From an uncultured Monoglobus sp. (GTDB taxonomy: Bacteria > Bacillota > Clostridia > Monoglobales > Monoglobaceae): a DNA stretch of 64,000 nucleotides. The stretch lies in contig CANPWW010000004.1 in NCBI GenBank assembly GCA_947585115.1, positions 1 through 64,000 of the forward strand, given 5' to 3'. A program made the position numbers and the translations under genes. Each line of letters starts with the position of its first letter. Positions within the stretch are counted from its first letter, which is position 1. A model generated the notes under the pieces. That model saw only the letters and a program-made list of their open reading frames with translations, made no database searches and had not been told where the DNA came from. Below are positions 19,126-30,357 of the stretch, piece by piece.

Positions 19126-19704
19126 TTATATCTCGTTTAAGAAATCAACTTTTCCGCTGTCAATATTATATATCGCGCCGATTACCGCCAAACCGCTTTC
19201 ATCACCCTCGGATACACCCAAAGCGTCTTTCGTGACGCGGACACTGCGCTCAACATTCAAGCGACACGCCTTGTTCTCGTCCTTCTCATCGCGGATAGCA
19301 AGGCGGATCTCGTCGGTCAAATATTTAACGTATCCGTCAGGCTCGTCATGTATAGCGGCGTGAACAGCGCCGCAATGGGTGTGGCCCAAAACTACAACAA
19401 GCTTGCAGCCCAAATGCGACACGGCGTAGATCACGCTGCCAAGCTGCGTTCGGTCCATAACGTTTCCCGCGACCCTTATCACAAACAGCTCGCCTATTCC
19501 TGCCGAAAAAATGCTCTCGGGTATAACTCTCGAATCCGAGCATGTGATAACAACCGCGTACGGCTTTTGTCCCTCATCACATGTCTTTTGGCGCACGGAC
19601 GGAGAAATATCGCCAATGGGCGACTTTGCGCTTAAATACTCGGCGTTTCCCCGCTTTAATTTTTCAAGCGCGGAGCGCGCCATGATTTCGGAATTAATAT
19701 CCAT
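19126..19704 (-). CDS. Beta-class carbonic anhydrase
   Basis: VITCSDSRVIPESIF, VIRVAGN, VLGHTHCGAV. Confidence 0.93.
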   Translation of the reverse strand: MDINSEIMARSALEKLKRGNAEYLSAKSPIGDISPSVRQKTCDEGQKPYAVVITCSDSRVIPESIFSAGIGELFVIRVAGNVMDRTQLGSVIYAVSHLGCKLVVVLGHTHCGAVHAAIHDEPDGYVKYLTDEIRLAIRDEKDENKACRLNVERSVRVTKDALGVSEGDESGLAVIGAIYNIDSGKVDFLNEI

Positions 19705-19724
19705 AAATAACACTCCCTTTAAAA

Positions 19725-21467
19725 TTATATAAGCGACGGCTCAACGTAAACCGTTCGGTTCTTTTCGTAAATCACAAACCCGGGCTTCGCGCCGTTCGGT
19801 TTTTTAACATTTTTGACCCGAGTATAATCTACAGGGACCTGCGCCGACTCTCTCGCTTTGCTGTAGTACGCCGCGAGGCGGGCGGCCTCCAAAATCGTTT
19901 GGTCGGGCGCCTCTCCGGTGCCTTCGGTTCGGATAAGCACATGCGAGCCGGGTATTTCTTTTGTATGGAGCCAAATATCGGTAGAATACGACATGCGTAT
20001 CGTCAGCTCGTCGTTTTGCTTGTTGTTGCGTCCGACAAGAATTTCATACCCGTCGCTTGAGGTGAATCTCATGGGTTTTGAGGCCGTGTTTTTCGGTTTT
20101 TTCTTTTTGTTTGTCGGACCTGTCGTCTTGATGTATCCCTGCTCCCGAAGCTCCTGCTTTATTTCAGAAAGGTCGCGCGGAGTTTCCGCGTTTCGGATAC
20201 TTTCGAGCACCGTCTCAAGATACGCGAGCTCCTCCTCCGCCTCCGCGATCTGCTCCGAGGCGTACTTCTCGGTCACCTTCGCTTTGTTGTATCTTTTATA
20301 AAATTTTTGCGCGTTCTGCGCGGGCGATATTGTCGGGTCAAGCGTGATCTTGATCTCTTTGTTATCGTCATAGAAATTCTCGACTGTGATGCTGTCCATG
20401 CCGTATTTGACCCTGTGCATGTTCGCGGTAAGCAGATCGCCTTTTATTTTATACTTATCTCTGTTTTTTGACTTTTCGAGGTTCTCTCTGTGCATAGCCA
20501 GCTTTTTCGCGCATCTGTCGATATTGTTGTTGACAAGCTTTAAAATATCGGCACTCCTTTGGCGCATGCTCTCGCGCATTGAGCGGGTCACATAATATTC
20601 GTCGATCGCCTCTGATATCGAATCTTTGGCCTTTAGATCGGCAATATCGCCGTACTGCTCAAGCGATACGCACGAAAACGACATGGGCTTTCCCGTCTGC
20701 TTTTCATAGACAACGCAGGGGGTGAACCGAGCGCTCTTCATATCGTCAATAAATGAGCCTATAAACGTGACAAACTCGGCGTCGCCGACCTCGGATTTTG
20801 TTATCTTAGTATGCCCCGCGAACTTATAAACAAGCTCGCGCGCCACAAGCGGGCTCATACCCATAATATGATCCAGCAGGAACTTGTCAAGCAGCGTGTC
20901 GGGGTCTTGACGCGAGAACTCATTCATGAATCCCACAAGCTCAAAATCGTCGGGCGTCAGCTTGTTCTGCGGCGGTGGCGCCTCGTAAATAAAACCGGGC
21001 AGGATCTGCCGCACCTTGCTGACGGTGAAATCAACATGCTTGGCGCTGTCCAATATCTTGTTGCTGTCGTCAATAAAAATTATGTTGCTGTGGCGCCCCA
21101 TGATCTCGGTGATTATCGACTTTGTCTCAAGATCGCCCAGCTCGCTGAGGCACTCGACGTCAATCCTGACAACGCGGTCGCAGCCCGGCTGGGAAACCGC
21201 TGTTATTCTGCCTCCGCTCAAATGTTTGCGCATAAGCATGCACAGCATAGGCGGCGTCATCGGATTTTCTTTTTTTGTGTTTGTCAGATGCACCCGAGCG
21301 TTTGACGCGCTCGCCGAAAGCAGCAGACGATAATTTCCGTCAAAGGTCCGCACGTTAAGTATTATTTCGTCGCTCTCGGGCTGATATATCTTGTCGATCT
21401 TGCCGCCGAGCAGCTTTTGGTTGAGCTCACAGACGACGCTTCGCGTCACAAATCCGTCATAGGACAT
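19725..21467 (-). CDS. rqcH: NFACT / Rqc2 homolog (fibronectin-binding-like)
   Basis: MSYDGFVTRSVVCELNQKLLGGKIDKIYQP, GRHSNIIFID, C-terminal NFACT-R DIWLHTKEIPGSHVLIRT. Confidence 0.93.
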   Translation of the reverse strand: MSYDGFVTRSVVCELNQKLLGGKIDKIYQPESDEIILNVRTFDGNYRLLLSASASNARVHLTNTKKENPMTPPMLCMLMRKHLSGGRITAVSQPGCDRVVRIDVECLSELGDLETKSIITEIMGRHSNIIFIDDSNKILDSAKHVDFTVSKVRQILPGFIYEAPPPQNKLTPDDFELVGFMNEFSRQDPDTLLDKFLLDHIMGMSPLVARELVYKFAGHTKITKSEVGDAEFVTFIGSFIDDMKSARFTPCVVYEKQTGKPMSFSCVSLEQYGDIADLKAKDSISEAIDEYYVTRSMRESMRQRSADILKLVNNNIDRCAKKLAMHRENLEKSKNRDKYKIKGDLLTANMHRVKYGMDSITVENFYDDNKEIKITLDPTISPAQNAQKFYKRYNKAKVTEKYASEQIAEAEEELAYLETVLESIRNAETPRDLSEIKQELREQGYIKTTGPTNKKKKPKNTASKPMRFTSSDGYEILVGRNNKQNDELTIRMSYSTDIWLHTKEIPGSHVLIRTEGTGEAPDQTILEAARLAAYYSKARESAQVPVDYTRVKNVKKPNGAKPGFVIYEKNRTVYVEPSLI

Positions 21468-21542
21468 AATTTACACCTCAAAAATTTTAATATCTTTTTT
21501 CGAAGATAACTCCCCCGAAACGGGGGAGTCAGTATTTTTTAT

Positions 21543-22685
21543 TTATTTAAGCAGTTCGGCTTTGTCGGTTTTCTCCCACGGAAGATCGAGATCGTTTCTG
21601 CCAAAGTGGCCGTAGGCCGCGGTCTGCTTGTATATCGGGCGCTGCAAATCGAGATTCTTTATAATGCCGCTCGGCGTCAGGTCAAACACCTTTAAAATTC
21701 TTTCGGCGATCTCACTGTCGGGAATAACGCCCGTGCCGCGCGTGTCAACGCGCACCGACACCGGTTTGCTGACGCCGATAGCATAGGCAAGCTGTATCTC
21801 GCATGCCTTTGCGAGCCCCGCCGCTACAACGTTTTTCGCAACGTATCTGGCGGCGTAGGCCGCGCTTCTGTCGACCTTTGTGGGGTCCTTGCCCGAGAAG
21901 GCTCCGCCGCCGTGACACGCGTATCCGCCGTAAGTGTCAACAATTATTTTTCTGCCGGTATGGCCGCTGTCGCCCTGAGGGCCGCCGACCACAAACCTGC
22001 CGGTGGGATTTATATATATGGTCGTGTTCTCGTCTTTCAAATCATCGCCTATAACCTCGTCGATGACATATTTTTTTATATCCCGCTGCAGCCGCTCCTG
22101 GGATACAGCCTCGCTGTGCTGAGTGGACACCACAACGGCGTCGACGCGCTTAAAGCTGCCGTCCTCGTTATACTCGACCGTGACCTGAGCCTTGCCGTCC
22201 GGACGGAGATAGTTTAAAATATTCTTTTTGCGCACCTCGGTCAGACGTTTTGTAAGCTTATGCGCGAGAGATATCGGCAAAGGCATGTATTCCTCGGTCT
22301 CGTCGCAGGCAAAGCCGAACATCATGCCCTGGTCGCCCGCGCCCAAGCCTTCTCCGCCGTCGTCCACGCCGCGGGCAATATCGCCCGACTGCTCGTCTAT
22401 AGCCAAAAGCACGGCGCAGGTGTCGCAGTCGAAGCCGTATTTCGCTCTGTCGTAACCCACCTCGCGTATCGTCTCGCGGGCGATGGTTTTCATATCGACA
22501 TATGTGGTCGTGGTGATCTCGCCGACAATCAGAACAAGACCGGTCGTCACGGTCACCTCGACCGCCACTCTCGCTTTCGGATCATTCTCTAAGATCGCGT
22601 CTAAGATCGCGTCGGAAATAAGGTCAGAAATTTTGTCGGGATGACCTTCTGTCACCGATTCGGATGTAAATAATCTTTTATACAT
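21543..22685 (-). CDS. metK: S-adenosylmethionine synthetase
   Basis: [42 protein letters not shown]. Confidence 0.96.
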   Translation of the reverse strand: MYKRLFTSESVTEGHPDKISDLISDAILDAILENDPKARVAVEVTVTTGLVLIVGEITTTTYVDMKTIARETIREVGYDRAKYGFDCDTCAVLLAIDEQSGDIARGVDDGGEGLGAGDQGMMFGFACDETEEYMPLPISLAHKLTKRLTEVRKKNILNYLRPDGKAQVTVEYNEDGSFKRVDAVVVSTQHSEAVSQERLQRDIKKYVIDEVIGDDLKDENTTIYINPTGRFVVGGPQGDSGHTGRKIIVDTYGGYACHGGGAFSGKDPTKVDRSAAYAARYVAKNVVAAGLAKACEIQLAYAIGVSKPVSVRVDTRGTGVIPDSEIAERILKVFDLTPSGIIKNLDLQRPIYKQTAAYGHFGRNDLDLPWEKTDKAELLK

Positions 22686-23295
22686 AGCTTAATATCTCCT
22701 TTGAAATAGCATCAATGTCTCGACCGCCGTCTATAATCACAATATTGTGTCCGCAGTTATTTTTAAGATCATCTAAAACGGTCATAAAACCTTCTCTTAT
22801 TCCGCTGAGCTGTGCCGCGCTCTGCTCGTACAGCTCTATATTATCCCGGCCCGAGTCGATCCTGTTCTTGCACACTTCCGGCATAACGTCAAGAAATATG
22901 CACAAGTCGGGCTTGAGCAGTTTTGAGCAGCCCAGATTCATGTTTCTGACCCACTCATAATCGCACTCGGGATCGGTCCCCTGATAAGCGAGAGATGAGT
23001 AGTAATATCTGTCGCAAATCACGGTATATCCCTCGTCCAAGTATTTTTTTATGCCGAACTCGGGATTTGTCACATGCTCGATCCTGTCGGCCAGAAACAG
23101 CGCTGCCTGCAGATGTATGTCCTTATCAGCGCTCTCGGCTAAAATACGATTCAGATAAGCGCCCGTCTCGTAAGAGGTCGGCTCGTGCGTTATATGTACT
23201 TTCTCGCCTCTGCTCTCGAGGTTTTGTTTGAGGAGCTCGATCTGCGACGACTTTCCGCTGCCGTCAAGTCCCTCAACCACAATAAACCTACCCAT
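22678..23295 (-). CDS. tmk: dTMP kinase
   Basis: [27 protein letters not shown]; start set at MGRFIVVE, overlapping araD stop. Confidence 0.9.
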   Translation of the reverse strand: MGRFIVVEGLDGSGKSSQIELLKQNLESRGEKVHITHEPTSYETGAYLNRILAESADKDIHLQAALFLADRIEHVTNPEFGIKKYLDEGYTVICDRYYYSSLAYQGTDPECDYEWVRNMNLGCSKLLKPDLCIFLDVMPEVCKNRIDSGRDNIELYEQSAAQLSGIREGFMTVLDDLKNNCGHNIVIIDGGRDIDAISKEILSYV

Positions 23296-23998
23296 TGGCT
23301 CCACCCTGCCCGTAATACGCGTTTTTTCCGTGTTTGCGGTTATAATGCTTGTCCAGCACATAGGCGGGCATAACCGGAATTTCGGGATTTATAATTTCAC
23401 ACATAAACGCCACCTTCGCGACTTCCTCAAGAACCACCGCGTTATGTACCGCGTTCTTCGCGTCGGTCCCCCAAGAAAACGGCGCGTGGTTCGACACCAG
23501 AACTCCGGGAACAGCGTCGGGATCAATTTCTTTATTTTCGAAAGTCTCGGCGATTACCCTGCCGGTATTCAGCTCATAAGCCTCCTCAACCTCTGGTTTC
23601 GTGAGCGCTCTTGTGCAGAGGATCGGGCCGTAGAAGTAATCGGCATGGGTCGTGCCGTACGCGGGCAGATCTCTTCCCGCCTGCGCCCAAGCCGTGCCAT
23701 GGGCAGAGTGAGTGTGAACAACTCCGCCTATATTCGGGAAACGCTTGTAAAGCTCAAGATGAGTCGGAGTGTCGGAGGACGGATTCAGCTTGCCGTCGAC
23801 GATATCGCCGCTGTCCAAATCAAGCACAACTATATGCTCCGGTTTCAGCTTGTCATATTCAACGCCGGAGGGCTTTATCGCCACAACTCCCGACTTTCTG
23901 TCGATTTCCGAGGCGTTTCCCCAGGTGAACGTCACAAGTCCGTGCTTCGGGAGCAGCATGTTCGCCTCGTATACTCTTTTTTTCAGTTCATCATACAT
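23288..23998 (-). CDS. araD: L-ribulose-5-phosphate 4-epimerase
   Basis: [45 protein letters not shown]. Confidence 0.93.
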   Translation of the reverse strand: MYDELKKRVYEANMLLPKHGLVTFTWGNASEIDRKSGVVAIKPSGVEYDKLKPEHIVVLDLDSGDIVDGKLNPSSDTPTHLELYKRFPNIGGVVHTHSAHGTAWAQAGRDLPAYGTTHADYFYGPILCTRALTKPEVEEAYELNTGRVIAETFENKEIDPDAVPGVLVSNHAPFSWGTDAKNAVHNAVVLEEVAKVAFMCEIINPEIPVMPAYVLDKHYNRKHGKNAYYGQGGANG

Positions 23999-24025
23999 AA
24001 TTTATCCTCATTTATACTAACGTGT

Positions 24026-25699
24026 TTATTCTCTTACAGACTTTTTTATATTCTTGAGACGCTTCATGACATCGTTTGCGCCTCTGCCGAAATAGTCATG
24101 AAGCTGTTTATACTCGGCGTAAAGCTCATTGTATATCTCAACGTTTTCGGGAATCGGCTTATAATATCTCGTCATTACTCTGCCCATTTTCTTGGCGCAG
24201 TCTTTGATGCTGTCGTAGCCGCCCGCGGCAGAGCCCGCCGCGACCGCTCCGAACATAGCCGAGCCGAGAGCTCCGGCCTGTTTCGATTCGGCGATCTTTA
24301 TATTCATGTTCATGACATCGGCGTAGATCTGCATCATAAACGAATCCTTCTGCGCTATTCCGCCCGCCGCGTACAGTTCGGTGATAGGCACTCCGTTTTC
24401 ACGGAATGTTTCAACGATCATTCGCGTGCCGTATGCCGTGGCCTCGATAAGCGCGCGGTATATATCCTCGGGGCGCGTCAGAAGCGTCATGCCGAGGATC
24501 ATTCCGGTCAGGTCAACATCCACGAGCACGCTGCGGTTGCCGTTCCACCAGTCAAGCGCGACAAGTCCCGTCTCGCCGGGCTTTTTCTTTCCGGCCTTGG
24601 TTCTCAGCAGCTGATGTATATTCATGTCAAGAGCCTTTGCCTCGCGGTAGTAGCTCTCGGGAACCGAGGTTTTAACGAACCAGTCAAAGTGATCGCCGAC
24701 GCAGGACTGCCCGGCCTCATATCCCTGAAATCCGGGGATAACGCCGTCCTCGACAACTCCGCACATGCCGGGCACGATCTTTTCCTCATTGCCCAAAAGT
24801 ATATCGCAGGTCGATGTTCCGATTATCATAAGCATTTTCCCCGCCTCTGTAACTCCGACAGCAGGGAGCGCCACGTGCGCGTCAACATTCGCGACAGCGA
24901 CCGCGGTGCCTTCTTTGAGCCCCGTCAGCTTCGCCATTTCGCGAGTTATCTCTCCCGCCTTTGAGCCGATAGGCGTGATCTCGCAGCCGATTTTTTCATC
25001 GACAAAGTTTTCAAGCTTCGGATGGAGCGACCTAAAAAAGCTGTTCGGCGGAAATCCCTCAGATTTGCTCCAGAGCGCCTTGTATCCCGCGGTGCAGCTG
25101 TTTCTGGTCTCGCGGCCGGTAAGCTGCCATACAACCCAGTCGCCCGCCTCGATGAACTTATCCATCGCGTCGTATATCTCGGGGGCTTCCTCGGCGATCT
25201 GCCATGCTTTGGGGATCATCCATTCTGATGAGATCTTGCCGCCGTATCTTGAGAGAAAATTCTCATCGGATTTTTTTGCGATCTCGTTCAATTTATTGGC
25301 GTACTTCTGCGCCGCGTGATGTTTCCAGAGCTTCACATAGGCATGCGGATTCGACTTGTACTCATCCATAAAACAGAGCGGCGTTCCGTCGGATTTTACC
25401 GGAAGCACGGTGCAGGCGGTAAAGTCGATGCCGAGGCCGATAATATCGCTTTTGTCGACTTCGGACTGTTTGATGACATCGGGAACTGTGTGTTTGAGCA
25501 CGTCAAGATAATCCTGCGGATGCTGAAGCGCCCAGTCGTCGCCAAGCTTTGTTGTGCCGTCGGGCAGATATTCATACATTACCTCATGAGGATACTCATA
25601 TACCGACGAGGCAAGCTCCGCCCCGTTTTCGACGTCAACAAGAACGGCTCTGCCCGACAGTGAGCCGTAATCAATACCGATCGCGTATTTCTTACCCAT
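24026..25699 (-). CDS. araB: Ribulokinase
   Basis: [51 protein letters not shown]. Confidence 0.93.
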   Translation of the reverse strand: MGKKYAIGIDYGSLSGRAVLVDVENGAELASSVYEYPHEVMYEYLPDGTTKLGDDWALQHPQDYLDVLKHTVPDVIKQSEVDKSDIIGLGIDFTACTVLPVKSDGTPLCFMDEYKSNPHAYVKLWKHHAAQKYANKLNEIAKKSDENFLSRYGGKISSEWMIPKAWQIAEEAPEIYDAMDKFIEAGDWVVWQLTGRETRNSCTAGYKALWSKSEGFPPNSFFRSLHPKLENFVDEKIGCEITPIGSKAGEITREMAKLTGLKEGTAVAVANVDAHVALPAVGVTEAGKMLMIIGTSTCDILLGNEEKIVPGMCGVVEDGVIPGFQGYEAGQSCVGDHFDWFVKTSVPESYYREAKALDMNIHQLLRTKAGKKKPGETGLVALDWWNGNRSVLVDVDLTGMILGMTLLTRPEDIYRALIEATAYGTRMIVETFRENGVPITELYAAGGIAQKDSFMMQIYADVMNMNIKIAESKQAGALGSAMFGAVAAGSAAGGYDSIKDCAKKMGRVMTRYYKPIPENVEIYNELYAEYKQLHDYFGRGANDVMKRLKNIKKSVRE

Positions 25700-25788
25700 A
25701 GGTATCACTCCTTCAAATGAAATTATTAATTATATTATATATAAAAAATATACATAAATCAAGTATAATTAATAATTATTAACTATGT

Positions 25789-27162
25789 TTACAAATAATT
25801 TTTGTTTATATACTCAATTATTGATTCTCGATCGTTGCTCAGTTTTTCGGATATTACCTTATCAAGCGCATCATCGAGGATCATGCCTATATCGGGGCCC
25901 GAAAATCCAAGACACATAATGTCTCTGCCGTTTACGGCCAAGTCCTTAAGACTTAAGCAATCTTTTTCGGCTATGATCTCATCGGCCAGCTCCGCGGTCT
26001 TGTTAAGCTCTTCAATGCGGCTCTGTCTGACATGCTCAGCCTGTGCCGAAACATCTGCAAGCTTGATTTTTATAAGCATGTCGAATATCGCCTTGCCGTC
26101 TTTGAACTCGGCGTCGAGCTTTACCAGTCTGCGCCTCACGCTTTTTTTGGTCGGCACGGTCATATCGCCGTGATGAGCGGCCAGGTACACCGCCGTATCT
26201 TTTGTAAGATTATCGGCCTTTAGCCTTGAGAGGGCCGTTTCCGCAAGCCTTCCCGAGAGCGCGCCGTGATTATAAAAATGGTCGATCATTTCGCCGTCCT
26301 GCAAGATCTGCGAGCTGTGCGTTCCGGGCTTTCCGCTGTCGTGAAACAGCGCCGCTAAGCGCAGCGCCGCATCGGGTTGAACATTCTCAACGGCATGTAT
26401 CGTGTGCTCCCACACATCATAGCAATGATAGGGATTTCGCTGCGGAAAATCAAACATAGGCTCGATCTCCGGGATCACGCGCGCGAAAATATCTCTGTAT
26501 TCCCTCAAAACAGGGCCGATACGCTCTCCGCATATTATCATTTTAAGCTCGGCGTAAATTCTTTCATATGAAACATTTTTGAGCAGATTGGCGTGTTTTT
26601 TCATTGAAACGGACGTGCTTTCCACTATATCAAAACCGAGGACCGAGGCGAACCTGAGCCCCCGCAGTATGCGCAGGGAATCTTCGGTAAAACGCTTGTC
26701 CGGCTCGCCGACGCAGCGGATTATCCCGGTTTCAATATCGCGCCTACCGTCAAATGGGTCGATTATCCGATCCGCAGCGCAGTCGTAGGCTATGGCGTTG
26801 ATCGTAAAATCGCGCCTTGAGAGATCATCTCTTATGTCGGACACGAACTCCACCGAGTCGGGCCTCCTGTTGTCGGTATAGCTGCCGTCGGTCCTGAACG
26901 TGGTGATCTCATACGGCGCGCCGTCCGCGATAACGGTCACGGTGCCGTGTTTGATACCCGTGTCGATTATTTTGTAATTCAGTTTACCGAGAGCCTGCTT
27001 GACCTGCTCGGGCTTTGCCGAAACAGCGGCGTCCCAATCCTTCGGAATTTTTTCCATGAGACTGTCGCGCACGCAGCCGCCCACCGGATACGCCTCATAT
27101 CCCGCGTCATTGAGCTCGGCGATAATACGCCCGAGCGCTTCGGAAACGCTGATGAGGCTCAC
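25789..27162 (-). CDS. cca: CCA tRNA nucleotidyltransferase / poly(A) polymerase family with HD domain
   Basis: YPVGGCVRDSLM, DWDAAVSA, RRDFTINAIAYD, LAALFHDSGKP. Confidence 0.9.
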   Translation of the reverse strand: MSLISVSEALGRIIAELNDAGYEAYPVGGCVRDSLMEKIPKDWDAAVSAKPEQVKQALGKLNYKIIDTGIKHGTVTVIADGAPYEITTFRTDGSYTDNRRPDSVEFVSDIRDDLSRRDFTINAIAYDCAADRIIDPFDGRRDIETGIIRCVGEPDKRFTEDSLRILRGLRFASVLGFDIVESTSVSMKKHANLLKNVSYERIYAELKMIICGERIGPVLREYRDIFARVIPEIEPMFDFPQRNPYHCYDVWEHTIHAVENVQPDAALRLAALFHDSGKPGTHSSQILQDGEMIDHFYNHGALSGRLAETALSRLKADNLTKDTAVYLAAHHGDMTVPTKKSVRRRLVKLDAEFKDGKAIFDMLIKIKLADVSAQAEHVRQSRIEELNKTAELADEIIAEKDCLSLKDLAVNGRDIMCLGFSGPDIGMILDDALDKVISEKLSNDRESIIEYINKNYL

Positions 27163-27659
27163 TGCTCCGCGATATAGGCGCGGCTTATAACAATAGGCTC
27201 GGTGGGTGTTCCGCCCTCGGGGCCGACCCTGCGAACACTCAGAAAACCGTCGACCACATCCATGCCGTCGATAACCTTTCCGAACGCGGCGTATTGGCCG
27301 TCAAGAAAATCGGCGTTGTCGTAGCAGATAAAAAACTGACTGCTGGCCGAATTCGGGTTCATGGCGCGCGCCATCGAGACAACGCCTCGGGTATGGCTGA
27401 GAGTGTTGTCAGAAAAGCCGTTCATCGCGAACTCACCGGGAATATTCTCGCCGCTGCCGCCCGTGCCGTTTCCGTTGGGGCAGCCGCCCTGAGCCATAAA
27501 TCCGTCAATCACGCGGTGGAACGTCAGTCCGTCATAAAACCCGTTTGACACAAGATTAATAAAATTTTCCACAGTCTTGGGGGCGTACTCGGAATACAGC
27601 TCTATCGTGAACTCACCGCCGTTTTCCATCTCGAACTTTACAATGTTTTTTTCACTCAT
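27159..27659 (-). CDS. Cyclophilin-type peptidyl-prolyl isomerase
   Basis: NGFYDGLTFHRVIDGFMAQGGCPNGNGTGG. Confidence 0.95.
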   Translation of the reverse strand: MSEKNIVKFEMENGGEFTIELYSEYAPKTVENFINLVSNGFYDGLTFHRVIDGFMAQGGCPNGNGTGGSGENIPGEFAMNGFSDNTLSHTRGVVSMARAMNPNSASSQFFICYDNADFLDGQYAAFGKVIDGMDVVDGFLSVRRVGPEGGTPTEPIVISRAYIAEQ

Positions 27660-27678
27660 AATGATTACCTCACTTTTT

Positions 27679-28755
27679 TTATTGTTCGGCGGACTCGGCC
27701 GCCTCTTTTGCCATATTTATCACGCTGTCGAAGTTGAGCATCTCGGCCGCGTTTTCCGCGATTTTTATGTCCGACTGCGCTTTCCAGTAATTTCTGAGCT
27801 CATACGCGCCGCATACACGCTTGATTGTGTGATAGCCGTAATCCGACTTGACTATATCGCTTATTTGGTCTATGCCGAGCGCGAACGCCGCATCCTCAAA
27901 TGAGCTTACCATTTCTCCTCGCGTAAAAGTATAGACATAATTCTTATCTTTCTGCGAATCCTCGTTATACTCGCTCATAAGCGCGGTGAAATCCTCTCCG
28001 CTTTTGGCTCTCTGATTTACCTCGGCCGCGATCGTCATCGCGTCGCCCTTTGAGGTATCGTTTAATATCAGTATCTGGCGCACCGACGCGCCTCTGTCGT
28101 CCGCGTATTCGGAAAGGACCGACGGGTCGGATAAATATCTTGTCGGATTTTTCTGAAAGTCCTCGGCAACGTCGTCAAAAACAGCGATATCGGTATATAC
28201 TTTTTTATACTGTTCCGCGCCGCTGATTCCCAGCGCGTTGGCGGTTTTCTTAAATCCGTCCTCGCCGCTTCTTTCAATCGCGTCGTCAACAAGGCCCGAG
28301 GCTGTCTTTTCGGCCTCCGAGACAGAATAACCCGCCTCCTGCGCCTTTTGCCTGAACGCCGTGTCCGCAACCGCGTCGGCTATGGCGGTTTCAGTTACCT
28401 TCTCGGAAATCGGTTTGCCGCCCGATTCGCTGCTCCAGTCAAATGTTGAAAAATCCGCGTTAGGGTCCGAGGCGTACATCTGAACGACCGCCTCGTTATA
28501 GATATAGTATCCGAAGTCCTCGGGCTTAAGTTCCTCGCCGTTCACGACCGCGGCGACTCCGTTTGGAAGATCGGCGCTGTTTTCGATGCTCTCAGCCGCC
28601 GAAACAGACGGAACGGACGCTTCGCTGTGCTCGGACGCTGTTTGCGTTTTGCCTCGCTCGGTAAAAGCGCCGCTGTCGGTGGCGGTTTTTCCGCAGCCCG
28701 CGAGAGCGAGACACATACAGACCACAAATACGGAAATTATTGTTTTAAATCGCAT
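27679..28755 (-). CDS. PrsA/SurA-like lipoprotein with parvulin PPIase domain
   Basis: Lipobox LALAGCGK; VRQILILND...DFTALMSEYNEDSQ...GEMVSSFEDAAFALGIDQISDIVKSDYGYHTIKR. Confidence 0.85.
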   Translation of the reverse strand: MRFKTIISVFVVCMCLALAGCGKTATDSGAFTERGKTQTASEHSEASVPSVSAAESIENSADLPNGVAAVVNGEELKPEDFGYYIYNEAVVQMYASDPNADFSTFDWSSESGGKPISEKVTETAIADAVADTAFRQKAQEAGYSVSEAEKTASGLVDDAIERSGEDGFKKTANALGISGAEQYKKVYTDIAVFDDVAEDFQKNPTRYLSDPSVLSEYADDRGASVRQILILNDTSKGDAMTIAAEVNQRAKSGEDFTALMSEYNEDSQKDKNYVYTFTRGEMVSSFEDAAFALGIDQISDIVKSDYGYHTIKRVCGAYELRNYWKAQSDIKIAENAAEMLNFDSVINMAKEAAESAEQ

Positions 28756-28776
28756 TTGATCACCTCAAATTATTTG

Positions 28777-30171
28777 CTATTTGCTTTGAGCAAATCCATT
28801 GAATTCGTTAAACAGCGTTTCCTCGGTTTTTCTCATAAACACCGTGACCTCGCTGCCGCTGAACGAAAGCTCAATAAATATTTTTCCCGCGCACTCGCCA
28901 ATTAGGTTGGCTTTTATAATAAGAATATTCTCACCGCACCAGCCCGCCGATGCCGCGTACGGGCAGTTATATTTTACAAATCCGCCGAATCTCAGCTCGC
29001 CGAATCCGAATCCGATGCTTTGAATACCGTCGGAAAACTCAAGATTGATCGAGCCGCTGTCCGAATTCGCGGCTATGCGCATGGCTTTGAGCCCGGGCTT
29101 GTTGTCGGCAAATTCGTATATTTTATCAATATCGTATGTATCTCTATTCTCAAGGGGCATGACAGCGAGGTCTTTTTCAAGCGATGAGAGGTCAGCGCGC
29201 TCAAAGCCGCCGTCCAAGGTGTCATACACCTCGTCGAAAAACGCGTCGAATATGCGCTGGATTCCGCCTTTTCTATCGGTCAGATCGGCCGTTGTGACAA
29301 AAATCAGGTCTTTTTCGGGGAAGCAGACCGCGAGCTGACCCGCGAGACCGTACATCATAAAGCCGCCGCGCTGTGTGCGCCATATCTGATAGCCGTAGCC
29401 CTGCTGCTCGGCGGGAAAATATCCCTTGGCATGGTTCGGCACTTGAAACGAAGTCATCTCCTGCACGTATCCGGCGGTCAAAAGCCGCTTTTCGCCCGAG
29501 ACGCCGCCCCGCATCAGCATATCGGCAATAATAAGCAGATCATAGGGAAGCGCCAGCAGTCCGGAACCGCCCTGGCTCACGCCCTCGCCGTCAGGAATAA
29601 AATACGCCTCATCCGAGATCATCAGCCCCTTATCGCGCACATAGTCGATAAGACGCTTTCCTGTCCGTTTTTCAACCAGAGCTGCCAAAACGTGAGAGGC
29701 GCTTGTGTCATATGAAAAAATCGTGCCGGGCTTATGCGACGGAGTTTTTGTGAAAAAGCTCTTGACCCAGCCTTTGCCGCTGTATTTGTCATAGGTCGTG
29801 CCGTCGTGGGGCGTCGTCATAGTAAGCATGTGGCGGATCGTCGTTTCTCGAAGATACGGATGGGCGCCGTCCTCGGGCATAAACTCGGGGAAATAATCGC
29901 AGATCTTGTCGTCAAGCCCGATATCCCTGTCAAATATCATCATTCCTATCGCGATCGCCGTAAGGCTCTTGCTTATGGAAAACATGCGGTGGAGCGAGTT
30001 TTTGCCGTAAGGCTCGTAATATCCCTCAAAAACCAGCTTTCCGCCGCGCATTATCAGAACGCTGTGCATATCGAGCTCGTCTTTTTCAAGCCTTTTTATA
30101 AATCCCTCTATGCCCTTCGGGCTGATGCCGACGCTTTCCGGCGCCGCCTTTTCAAACTTCATTTTAATCAC
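28777..30171 (-). CDS. Beta-lactamase-family serine hydrolase
   Basis: MFSISKSLTAIAIG (SxxK), YDTSASHVLAALVEKRTGK (YxN-like region). Confidence 0.88.
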   Translation of the reverse strand: MIKMKFEKAAPESVGISPKGIEGFIKRLEKDELDMHSVLIMRGGKLVFEGYYEPYGKNSLHRMFSISKSLTAIAIGMMIFDRDIGLDDKICDYFPEFMPEDGAHPYLRETTIRHMLTMTTPHDGTTYDKYSGKGWVKSFFTKTPSHKPGTIFSYDTSASHVLAALVEKRTGKRLIDYVRDKGLMISDEAYFIPDGEGVSQGGSGLLALPYDLLIIADMLMRGGVSGEKRLLTAGYVQEMTSFQVPNHAKGYFPAEQQGYGYQIWRTQRGGFMMYGLAGQLAVCFPEKDLIFVTTADLTDRKGGIQRIFDAFFDEVYDTLDGGFERADLSSLEKDLAVMPLENRDTYDIDKIYEFADNKPGLKAMRIAANSDSGSINLEFSDGIQSIGFGFGELRFGGFVKYNCPYAASAGWCGENILIIKANLIGECAGKIFIELSFSGSEVTVFMRKTEETLFNEFNGFAQSK

Positions 30172-30311
30172 TTTTATCCCTGTCCTTTACTTAAATTTGC
30201 AATTAATAAATATTAACATAAAGAACAGATGTTGTCAATAAAAAATGTTCATAAAAACACACGGCCAAACCATGGAAATTTCAGCTTGCCCGATAGGTCG
30301 GCAATTTTTAA

Positions 30312-30345
30312 AACCTCCCTCTTTTTCATAGAGGGAGGCAAGAGT
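30312..30345 (-). terminator. Terminator of the 855-aa stalk protein gene
   Basis: Minus strand CCTCCCTCT-ATGAAAA-AGAGGGAGG followed by TTTTAAAAATT. Confidence 0.65.
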
Positions 30346-30357
30346 ATATATCCCCGT

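Noticed and set aside
21509-21540. Hairpin ACTCCCCCG-AAA-CGGGGGAGT followed by T-run on + strand
   Set aside because: Both neighbouring genes are on the minus strand, where the hairpin is not followed by a clear U-tract; real role uncertain so not called a terminator.
23228-24964. 578-aa plus-strand ORF
   Set aside because: Entirely antisense to araD/araB, low-complexity Arg/His-rich translation, no RBS; codon-bias shadow of real genes.
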